Shown here: positions 15,044 through 21,275 of the stretch, piece by piece
How the letters are laid out: each line of letters opens with the position of its first letter
How positions within the stretch are numbered: position 1 is the first letter of the stretch
Assembly (NCBI GenBank): GCA_963720235.1
Contig: OY970389.1
Coordinates: forward strand, 5,456,001 to 5,520,000
Origin: JACMLC01 sp963720235
GTDB lineage: Bacteria > Acidobacteriota > Blastocatellia > Pyrinomonadales > Pyrinomonadaceae
DNA length: 64,000 bases
Direction: 5' to 3'
Translations under genes and position numbers: made by a program
Notes under the pieces: generated by a model
Database searches by the model: none
What the model was told of the DNA's origin: nothing
The model's input: the letters and a program-made list of their open reading frames with translations, nothing else

Positions 15044-15352
15044 ATGCCTTACGCAATTATTAAATCTGGCGGCAAACAGTTTCGCGTCGAAGAGGGCGGG
15101 ACAGTTCGCGTGCCTTTGATGGACAAACAGGCTGGCGAATCGGTCGAGCTTGATACGCTCATCATCGGCGGCGGCGACGAGACAAAGATTGGCGCGCCCC
15201 TTGTTGACGGCGCGCGCGTCACAGCGACAGTCGTAGATCACGGGCGCGGCGACAAAATCATTGTCTTCAAAAAGAAGCGTCGCAAGCAGTACAAACGCAC
15301 GCAGGGACATCGCCAGGATTACACGACACTGAAGATTGATTCGATTAGCTAG
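15044..15352 (+). CDS. rplU: 50S ribosomal protein L21 (bL21)
   Basis: Binds 23S rRNA near L20. It has 102 aa, the family's usual length. MPYAIIKSGGKQFRVEEG at the N-terminus and KKKRRKQYKRTQGHRQDYT near the C-terminus are diagnostic. The start at 15044 has an agggag ribosome binding site 11 nt upstream. The gene is preceded by a strong promoter-like sequence and followed by rpmA and obgE, the conserved L21-L27-Obg cluster. Confidence 0.98.
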   Translation: MPYAIIKSGGKQFRVEEGGTVRVPLMDKQAGESVELDTLIIGGGDETKIGAPLVDGARVTATVVDHGRGDKIIVFKKKRRKQYKRTQGHRQDYTTLKIDSIS

Positions 15353-15355
15353 TCG

Positions 15356-15431
15356 AAAGTCTGGAGTCTGGAGTCTGGAGTCAAAGCAGTTTGTCTTTGA
15401 CTCATGACTCCAGACTCCAGACTCCAGACTT
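15356..15431. repeat. Inverted repeat, GTCTGGA-word family
   Basis: Between rplU and rpmA. The left arm has three tandem gtctgga words then gtcaaag. The right arm is ctttgactc, a 3-nt interruption, then three gactcca words ending in gactt. The loop is only about 8 nt. A ttggag ribosome binding site for rpmA follows. Confidence 0.9.
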
Positions 15432-15448
15432 TATTTTGGAGTTGAGAA

Positions 15449-15739
15449 ATGGCACACAAAAAAGGGGTTGGCTCTTCGCGTAACGGGCGCGATTCAAACG
15501 CACAGCGATTGGGCTTGAAGAAATTCGGCGGCGAGCGCGTGCTCGGCGGAAACATTCTCGCGCGGCAGCGCGGCACGAAGTGGAAGCCCGGTAAAAATGT
15601 CGGGCGCGGCAAAGACGATACCTTGTTCGCTTTGATTGACGGCATCGTCAAATTTGAAGACAAGGGCCGTTCAGGCAAATTCATCAGCGTCTATCCAGCA
15701 GAGACAGCCGCCGCACCTGCACCAGCGGCTGCCGCATAG
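15449..15739 (+). CDS. rpmA: 50S ribosomal protein L27 (bL27)
   Basis: L27 reaches into the peptidyl transferase centre. The sequence MAHKKGVGSSRNGRDSNAQR, GGERVLGGNILARQRGTKW and GRGKDDTLFALIDGIVKFE is canonical. The N-terminus begins directly with AHKKG, so there is no Firmicutes-type cleavable prosequence. It has 96 aa because of an Ala/Pro-rich tail (AAAPAPAAAA) after the normal ~85-residue body. It starts at 15449 with a good ribosome binding site. Confidence 0.97.
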   Translation: MAHKKGVGSSRNGRDSNAQRLGLKKFGGERVLGGNILARQRGTKWKPGKNVGRGKDDTLFALIDGIVKFEDKGRSGKFISVYPAETAAAPAPAAAA

Positions 15740-15858
15740 GGCCGAGAGAGCAATCCAGAAGCCCGCATTTCATGCGACGCCCGCGCTTTCATACTCAAGC
15801 AGCGATGGGCGTCGCTTTCAATTTTAGATTTATTGTCTCTCATCTCGAAAGTCGTAAA

Positions 15859-16902
15859 TTGTTTATTGATCGCACAAAGATTCGCGTACAGGGAGGGCAC
15901 GGCGGCAACGGCGTGACGGCTTTTCGTCGTGAAAAATTTGTCCCGCGCGGTGGGCCTTCGGGCGGCGACGGCGGGCGCGGCGGCGATGTCTGGCTCGTGG
16001 CAGACGAATCTTTGAATACGCTCCTGCACCTGCGCTACAACCCTGAGCACATAGCGGATCGCGGGCGGCATGGCGAAGGCTCGAATCGCTCCGGGCGCGA
16101 GGGCGAAGATAAAGTCGTGCGCGTTCCTGTCGGCACTGAGGTTTATGAAGCAGAGACGGGAGTGCTGCTACACGATTTCACGGAAGACGGAGACCGCTGG
16201 CTGGCCGCAAAGGGCGGGCGCGGCGGCTTCGGCAATTCGCACTTTACTACTTCGACCAATCGCGCCCCGCGCTATCATCAGGAAGGAAGCCCCGGCGAAG
16301 AGCTTGAGTTGCAGCTTGAGTTGAAACTGCTCGCGGATGTCGGTCTTGTCGGTTTTCCGAATGCAGGAAAGTCCACGCTCATCTCGGTCATCTCCGCAGC
16401 CAAGCCGAAGATTGCAGACTATCCTTTTACGACGCTTGAGCCGCATCTGGGCGTTGTTGATATGGGCGAGTATCGCACGTTTGTCGTCGCGGATATTCCG
16501 GGTTTGATAGAGGGCGCGCACGAGGGCGCGGGACTCGGCGACCGCTTCCTGCGCCATGTCGAGCGCACAAAGCTGTTGCTGCATCTCGTTGACGTGTCTT
16601 CGATGTCCGGGCGCGAGACCGTCAGCGATTACGAGACAATCAATCGCGAGTTAGAGTCTTACAACATAGAGCTTGCTACGCGCCCGCAGATTGTCGTGGC
16701 GACGAAGATTGATGCTCTTGACGAGCCGGAGCGTTTGGAAAGTTTAAGGGCGCGCGCCGCGAAAGACGGCAGAGCTTTTTATGCTATCTCTTCTGCGACG
16801 AATGAGGGCGTGCGCGAGCTTGTCAATGCAGTCGCGCGGGCGTTGGATGAAATCAATGCTATAGAGCGTCAGCCGGACGACCAGATGCGTGCGGCTTCAT
16901 GA
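15859..16902 (+). CDS. obgE: GTPase Obg
   Basis: Ribosome-associated GTPase for late 50S assembly and stress control. The Obg fold has glycine-rich type-II helices (VQGGHGGNG, GGPSGGDGGRGGDV, GGRGGFGN). The G domain has the P-loop GFPNAGKST, switch region DYPFTTLEPHLG, DIPGLIEGA and a TKID motif. I start at the TTG at 15859 because it restores the canonical FIDRTKI N-terminus (347 aa). ATGs at 15772 and 15805 would add ~18-29 non-homologous residues. No Shine-Dalgarno decides the matter. The short C-terminus lacks an extra OCT/TGS-type domain. Confidence 0.95.
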   Translation: MFIDRTKIRVQGGHGGNGVTAFRREKFVPRGGPSGGDGGRGGDVWLVADESLNTLLHLRYNPEHIADRGRHGEGSNRSGREGEDKVVRVPVGTEVYEAETGVLLHDFTEDGDRWLAAKGGRGGFGNSHFTTSTNRAPRYHQEGSPGEELELQLELKLLADVGLVGFPNAGKSTLISVISAAKPKIADYPFTTLEPHLGVVDMGEYRTFVVADIPGLIEGAHEGAGLGDRFLRHVERTKLLLHLVDVSSMSGRETVSDYETINRELESYNIELATRPQIVVATKIDALDEPERLESLRARAAKDGRAFYAISSATNEGVRELVNAVARALDEINAIERQPDDQMRAAS

Positions 16903-16909
16903 TTGCGAT

Positions 16910-17611
16910 ATGGAACGGCGAAAGCGAATCGCGCTCTACGGCGGCACATTCGATCCGGTTCACATCGGACACATAGCAGTTGCTCAAGGTCTTTTAAAAT
17001 TATTCGAGCTCGACGAAGTTCTTTTTATTCCGGCTCATGTTGCTCCGCATAAACGCGGCGCAGTCGTCTCGCCTCCGCTTCAACGCTATGCGATGCTCGC
17101 GCTGGCGACGCAAGGCTTTGAAGCTTTGCGCATCTCAACCATTGAGCTTGATGCGCCGGAACGTCCATACACCGTGGAAACGCTCACGCGCCTGCAAAGC
17201 GAATTGGGCCAGAAGGCGCGGCTCTTCTTTGTCATGGGCGCGGATTCATGGGCGGAGATTACGACGTGGCGCGAGTGGGAGCGAGTGCTCTTGATGACGG
17301 ATCACATCATCGTCACGCGGCCCGGATATGAACTCGGAGCGGAGCATGTGACGCCTGCGATTCGTGAAAGGATTGTTGACTTGCGCGCGTGCGCGCCGGA
17401 TGAGATTGCCAGGCGCATTGCAGAGAGCGTTGGGCCAAAAATTTATGTGACGGATGCAATTTTTGTGGATGTGTCTGCGACCGGAATTAGAAAAAGCATC
17501 AGCGAGGGATTGGATGACGAGTGGCCCAGACTGTTGCCGCAAGCGGTAGCGGATTACATCAGAAAGTACGGGCTCTACAGAAAAAGCTATGGGACAGAAT
17601 TCACCGATTAA
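16910..17611 (+). CDS. nadD: Nicotinate-nucleotide adenylyltransferase
   Basis: Converts nicotinate mononucleotide and ATP to deamido-NAD in NAD synthesis. It has the nucleotidyltransferase motif GGTFDPVHIGH near the N-terminus, FIPAHVAPHKR, FVMGADSW and the C-terminal SATGIRKSI (equivalent to SSTxIR). I start at the ATG at 16910, 7 nt after obgE. A GTG at 16889 overlapping obgE is also possible. The 3' end overlaps rsfS by 23 nt, indicating one transcript. Confidence 0.96.
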   Translation: MERRKRIALYGGTFDPVHIGHIAVAQGLLKLFELDEVLFIPAHVAPHKRGAVVSPPLQRYAMLALATQGFEALRISTIELDAPERPYTVETLTRLQSELGQKARLFFVMGADSWAEITTWREWERVLLMTDHIIVTRPGYELGAEHVTPAIRERIVDLRACAPDEIARRIAESVGPKIYVTDAIFVDVSATGIRKSISEGLDDEWPRLLPQAVADYIRKYGLYRKSYGTEFTD

Positions 17612-18068
17612 GGAAAAATCGCTTCATCCTGAAACTCAGGAGGCGCGTGAAGCGGATAATCAAGCAGCCGCGAGCAGCGACCCGCTTGACGAGCGCATCC
17701 TTGCGGCTCTGGATGCCGCGAGTGATAAGAAGGCTTTAGAAATGGTTGTGCTTGACCTGCGCGCCATCGCCAGCTTTACGGATTATTTTCTGATTACGAG
17801 CGGCACGAATGCGCGGCAGGTGCAGGCCATCGCGGATGAGATTGTCGAGCGTTTGAAAAAGCTTGGCACGCGCGCTCAGCGTGTCGAGGGCTATCAGACT
17901 GCTGAGTGGGTGCTGGTGGATTACGGCGATTTTATTGTGCACGTGTTTGAGAACAAGGCGCGGCAGTTCTATGACCTTGAAAGATTGTGGCGCGATGCGG
18001 CGCGCGTGGCTCTCCCGGATGAGTTGGCGCGGGAAGACGGCGGCTCTTTGAGAAAAGAAGAATCGTGA
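17589..18068 (+). CDS. rsfS: Ribosomal silencing factor RsfS
   Basis: Binds L14 and blocks subunit joining in starvation. The core from ~residue 46 (KALEMVVLDLRAIASFTDYF) continues with LITSGTNARQVQAIADEI, the EGYQTAEWVLVDYGDFIVHVF block and FYDLERLW. It has 159 aa with a ~40-residue polar N-terminal extension. It overlaps nadD upstream and overlaps the next gene by 4 nt (GTGA). The nadD-rsfS pairing is widely conserved. Confidence 0.96.
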   Translation: MGQNSPIKEKSLHPETQEAREADNQAAASSDPLDERILAALDAASDKKALEMVVLDLRAIASFTDYFLITSGTNARQVQAIADEIVERLKKLGTRAQRVEGYQTAEWVLVDYGDFIVHVFENKARQFYDLERLWRDAARVALPDELAREDGGSLRKEES

Positions 18069-19015
18069 TTGAGATAGTGGCTGAGTCGGAGGCAATGCGC
18101 GAGGTCATGCGCCTCGCAGAACGTGTTGCCGCGACAGACGCCAACGTCCTCGTCACAGGAGAATCCGGCGCGGGCAAAGATGCACTCGCAGGCTTTATAC
18201 ACACGCGCTCGCGTCGTGCGACGAATGAGTTAGTCAAGATTGATTGCGCCGCGCTGCCGAGTGAGTTGCTGGAAGCAGAGCTTTTCGGATACGAGCGCGG
18301 CGCGTTCACGGGCGCGACGGAAGCCCGGCCCGGCAGGCTCGAAGCGGCACATAAAGGCACGCTCCTGCTGGACGAGATTGCGCATCTCTCGCCTGACGCG
18401 CAGGCAAAACTTTTACGCGTCATCGAGCGGCGCGAGTTTGAGCGGCTCGGAGGCCGACGCACAATCAAGGTGGACGCGCGGCTCGTCGCGCTCACGAATG
18501 TTGACCTCGAAGAAGCTATCCGGCGGCGCAGTTTTCGTGAAGACCTTTTTTATCGTCTCAACGTCGTGCGCTTGCATGTGCCGCCGCTCAGAGAGCGTGC
18601 GGAAGATATAGCGGAATTGGCCCGTAGGTTTTTGAAAACTTATGCCCATAAGCATGGACGCCGTGCGAATGCTTTCGCCCATCAAGCTCTTTCGCTGCTT
18701 GAGGCTTACGAGTTTCCGGGCAACGTGCGCGAGTTGGCGAATACAATCGAGCGCGCTGTGATTGTTTCTACGGGCGCGCGTGTTGAGGCCGCGGATTTGC
18801 CGGCCAGCTTGCAGGCTGCGAGTGTCGTACGGCAACGGCGCGAGAGGCGGCAGACGCTCGCAGAGCTTGAGGCAGATTACATCGCAGAGACCTTACAGGC
18901 GGCGAAAGGCAATAAGTCCGAAGCGGCGCGCCTGCTCGGCATCAGTCGCAAGAATCTTTACGAGAAGCTGGCGCGATATAAAGCCGTGGAAAAAGGGGAA
19001 AGGGAAAATGGGTAA
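18065..19015 (+). CDS. Sigma-54 activator lacking a sensory domain (PspF-like)
   Basis: Bacterial enhancer-binding protein of 316 aa: an AAA+ domain from the first residues and a Fis-type C-terminal helix-turn-helix (NKSEAARLLGISRKNLYEKL, ~284-303). Walker A is GESGAGKD (32-39), the sigma-54 contact loop GAFTGA is intact (79-84), Walker B is LLLDEIAHL and the arginine-finger region is FREDLFYRLN. There is no receiver, PAS or GAF domain, so control must come from a partner or from expression. It starts with a GTG overlapping the rsfS stop. The last residues (EKGERENG) are encoded by an inverted-repeat arm. It separates rsfS from rlmH. Confidence 0.93.
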   Translation: MIEIVAESEAMREVMRLAERVAATDANVLVTGESGAGKDALAGFIHTRSRRATNELVKIDCAALPSELLEAELFGYERGAFTGATEARPGRLEAAHKGTLLLDEIAHLSPDAQAKLLRVIERREFERLGGRRTIKVDARLVALTNVDLEEAIRRRSFREDLFYRLNVVRLHVPPLRERAEDIAELARRFLKTYAHKHGRRANAFAHQALSLLEAYEFPGNVRELANTIERAVIVSTGARVEAADLPASLQAASVVRQRRERRQTLAELEADYIAETLQAAKGNKSEAARLLGISRKNLYEKLARYKAVEKGERENG

Positions 19016-19089
19016 AGAGAGAAAAAAGGACGCGCGCGTAGGCGAGAGGCTGGAATTTTCCCCCGCTTCACCTTTTAACCTTTTCCCAC
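18986..19089. repeat. Inverted repeat, GGGAAAAGG-word family
   Basis: The left arm (aaaaaggggaaagggaaaat) lies inside the 3' end of the sigma-54 activator gene. The right arm (ccttttaaccttttcccac) ends 11 nt before rlmH. The loop is about 38 nt. The stop codon of the activator is within the left arm. Confidence 0.8.
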
Positions 19090-19099
19090 TTGTCTGTTA

Positions 19100-19552
19100 A
19101 TGCGCTTTCGCTTTATCTGGATTGGCAAGACGAAGGATGCGCATATGCGCGCCCTGATTGAAGAGTATTTGCAAAGGCTTAGCCGTTTTGTCAGGTATGA
19201 GGTCGCGGAGTTACGCGAAGGAGCGCGCGGCGCAGGCATCGAAGAGGAGAGAAAACGCATCATAGGCGCGCTTCATTCTGACGCGCTGACAGTGTTGCTG
19301 GATGTAGAAGGGCGCGAGTGGAGTTCGCCGCAGCTTGCGGCGTTGGTTGAAAAGTGGCAGATAAGCGGCACGAAAGAGGTGGCGTTTATCATCGGTGGCC
19401 CAGAAGGAGTCGCGCCGTCTGTCGCAGAGCGCGCAGACCTGCGCTGGTCACTCTCGCGCCTGACCTTGACGCACGAGATGGCGCGCGTCGTGCTGGTTGA
19501 ACAGCTTTACAGAGCTTATACGATCATACACGGATTGCCATACCAAAAGTGA
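19100..19552 (+). CDS. rlmH: 23S rRNA pseudouridine1915 N3-methyltransferase
   Basis: SPOUT-class methyltransferase acting on 23S helix 69 using S-adenosylmethionine. MRFRFIWIGKTKD at the start, the knot region VAFIIGGPEGVAPSV (~93-107) and the C-terminal LSRLTLTHEMARVVLVEQLY followed by HGLPYQK are family signatures. It has 150 aa, normal length. A repeat arm lies just before the start and no Shine-Dalgarno is visible. Confidence 0.96.
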   Translation: MRFRFIWIGKTKDAHMRALIEEYLQRLSRFVRYEVAELREGARGAGIEEERKRIIGALHSDALTVLLDVEGREWSSPQLAALVEKWQISGTKEVAFIIGGPEGVAPSVAERADLRWSLSRLTLTHEMARVVLVEQLYRAYTIIHGLPYQK

Positions 19553-19670
19553 GGATGAAGGCGGAAGGATGAAGGATGAAAGAAATGCTCTTCAACATGC
19601 AGCATTTATTTTCAAGAGCTATAATTTTTAATAGCTTTCACTGCATCCTTCCGCCTTCCGCCTTCATCCT
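19551..19670. repeat. Inverted repeat, GGATGAAGG-word family
   Basis: Between rlmH and the dksA-like gene. The left arm is gaggatgaaggcggaaggat followed by gaaggatgaa. The right arm is gcatccttccgccttccgcc followed by ttcatcct. The ~60-nt loop contains its own small hairpin, agctat/atagct, around tataatttttaat. The left arm begins at the rlmH TGA. Confidence 0.85.
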
Positions 19671-19700
19671 TAGATAAGAACCGGAGGAGTACATAAAGCA

Positions 19701-20069
19701 ATGGATAAAAGAAAAGTCAAAACTTATAGAGACAACCTGCTGGGACGCCGCGAGGGCCTTGTCGGGCAAGTCATGGAAGCGGAGATGTATAGCCGCGAGC
19801 GTGATTCGGAGGCGACGCAAGACCCTGCGGACATGGCCGCCAATGCTTATACCAAAGAGCTTTTATTTTCCATGTCGAACAACGACCGGCGGTTGCTCGA
19901 ACTGATTGACGAAGCTTTGGGCCGCATCGAAGCGGGAGAGTATGGCGAGTGCGTCCATTGCGGCGAGCCCGTGCAGGAGCGTCGGCTGGAAGCCGTACCT
20001 TGGGCGCGCCACTGCCTGCGGTGTCAGGATTTGCAGGAGCGCGGTCTGCTCGTAGAGGACGAAGATTAG
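19701..20069 (+). CDS. DksA/TraR-type zinc-finger protein
   Basis: 122 aa: an N-terminal coiled coil (to ~residue 75) followed by a four-cysteine zinc finger CVHCGEP...CLRCQ (~85-110). Family members bind the RNA polymerase secondary channel and modulate transcription with ppGpp. The coiled-coil tip region (residues ~35-60, DSEATQDPADMAANAY) has the acidic DPADMA-type motif seen in DksA-like proteins. GGAGGAG lies about 12 nt before the ATG. I cannot tell a true DksA from a paralogue, so no symbol is given. Confidence 0.88.
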   Translation: MDKRKVKTYRDNLLGRREGLVGQVMEAEMYSRERDSEATQDPADMAANAYTKELLFSMSNNDRRLLELIDEALGRIEAGEYGECVHCGEPVQERRLEAVPWARHCLRCQDLQERGLLVEDED

Positions 20070-20106
20070 TCTCAAGATTAATTTCCGAACTGATTTTTAG
20101 CGTGAC

Positions 20107-20159
20107 ATAATGACGGCCTTTCGATTCGATATAAGTTCGAGTCGGAAGGCCGTTATCAT
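20107..20159 (+). promoter_or_regulatory. Long near-perfect hairpin downstream of the dksA-like gene
   Basis: acggcctttcgattcga and ttcgagtcggaaggccgt pair over ~20 bp, with a couple of G-U-type mismatches and a 6-nt loop (tataag). No T-run follows. It could be a 3' stabiliser or transcript end for the dksA-like gene. A lone arm of the CAAATCTC-word family (20186-20214) follows before comF. Confidence 0.6.
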
Positions 20160-20228
20160 GGAAGAGAGATTTATCACAGAGGAATCTCAAATCTGAAATC
20201 TCAAATTTCAAATAGAAGAAATTCATCC

Positions 20229-20975
20229 GTGAATCTCAGACGCTCAGCAAATTTGCTTTATGATGCCGCGCTCACGCTCGTTTATCCGCAAGCCTGCGCG
20301 GTCTGTCATGCGAATGTTGAATCGCGCGCGGATGGTGTCGCTTGCGAGACATGCTGGCGGCAGACGCGCATCTACGCTGGCGATGAGACGGTGTGCTGGA
20401 AATGCGGAACGGAAGCCGCCGGAGTCATTGCGAAAGAGCAGCGCATGGATGTGCGTTGCAGGCGTTGTGACGAAGAAGCATTTACAGCAGCACGCGCATG
20501 CGGCGTGTATGAAGGAGCTTTGCGTGCATCAGTCTTAGCTCTCAAGCGCGAGCCGCATGTTGCCACGCGTCTGTCTCGACTTCTGGCCCAAACGCAGCAG
20601 AGAGAGCCGCTTCATACAGCGCAACTCATCGTCCCTGTCCCGCTTCATCCAGAGCGTGCACGCGAGCGCGGCTTTAATCAGGCTGCGGAATTGGGCCGCG
20701 CAGTTGCAAGTCAAACCGGACTTGAGCTTGATGAGTGGAGTCTAGTTCGCACCTCTCACACCGGACGCCATCGCGCGGGGATGGATGCGAGAGCGCGCCG
20801 CGAAAGTGTCGCGGGCGCGTTCGCAGTCACACGCCCGCGCATGATAGAAGGCGCGCATGTCCTTCTGATAGATGATGTCTTTACAACTGGCGCGACTGTC
20901 TCTGCCTGCTCACTCGCGCTCAAAGCATTGGGCGCGCAAGAGGTGTTCGTGCTCACCGTTGCGCGCCCGGTTTGA
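20229..20975 (+). CDS. comF: ComF family phosphoribosyltransferase-like protein
   Basis: 248 aa read from a GTG. The N-terminal region (to ~residue 85) has several CxxC pairs (CAVC, CETC, CWKC, CRRC), the zinc-finger part of ComF. The C-terminal phosphoribosyltransferase domain has the PRPP motif VLLIDDVFTTGATV (~215-228) and VPVPLHPERARERGFNQ (~138-154). ComF proteins support DNA uptake in competent bacteria, but in many lineages their role is unclear. No other competence gene is in the window. Confidence 0.9.
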   Translation: MNLRRSANLLYDAALTLVYPQACAVCHANVESRADGVACETCWRQTRIYAGDETVCWKCGTEAAGVIAKEQRMDVRCRRCDEEAFTAARACGVYEGALRASVLALKREPHVATRLSRLLAQTQQREPLHTAQLIVPVPLHPERARERGFNQAAELGRAVASQTGLELDEWSLVRTSHTGRHRAGMDARARRESVAGAFAVTRPRMIEGAHVLLIDDVFTTGATVSACSLALKALGAQEVFVLTVARPV

Positions 20976-20985
20976 GATTAAGAGA

Positions 20986-21228
20986 ACGTGAGTTCGATGT
21001 AGAGATCGGCCATGTTCTGAGCCCCGCGAGGGGCGGCATATCTTAGCCCAGCACGTCAGTGCTGGGACAACTGAGCCACACAACAATCGAGCCCCGTAGG
21101 GGCGGCATATTATGTCGCCCCTACGGGGCTTGATATTTATCTTGGCCGTTGCCCCACGACTGGCGTCGTGGGCTAAGATATGCCGCCCCTCACGGGGCTG
21201 AGCATAATGGTCTTATCTCGAACTCACG
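20986..21228. mobile_element. MITE-like element, ACGTGAGTTCGA ends, GGGGCGGCATA core
   Basis: Fills the comF-M16 gap. The outer ends ACGTGAGTTCGA and TCGAACTCACG are inverted. The inner arms gagccccgcgaggggcggca and tgccgcccctcacggggctg are complementary, and three further hairpins lie inside. An 8-bp direct repeat TTAAGAGA (20978-20985 and 21229-21236) flanks it exactly, as expected for a target-site duplication. It has no coding capacity. Confidence 0.75.
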
Positions 21229-21275
21229 TTAAGAGACAAAGCAATTCTTTGCGAGCTTGAGTTATGACATCAACC

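Noticed and set aside
19620..19625. Perfect TATAAT upstream of the dksA-like gene
   Set aside because: It lies in the loop hairpin of an inverted repeat, and there is no -35-like hexamer at 15-19 nt.
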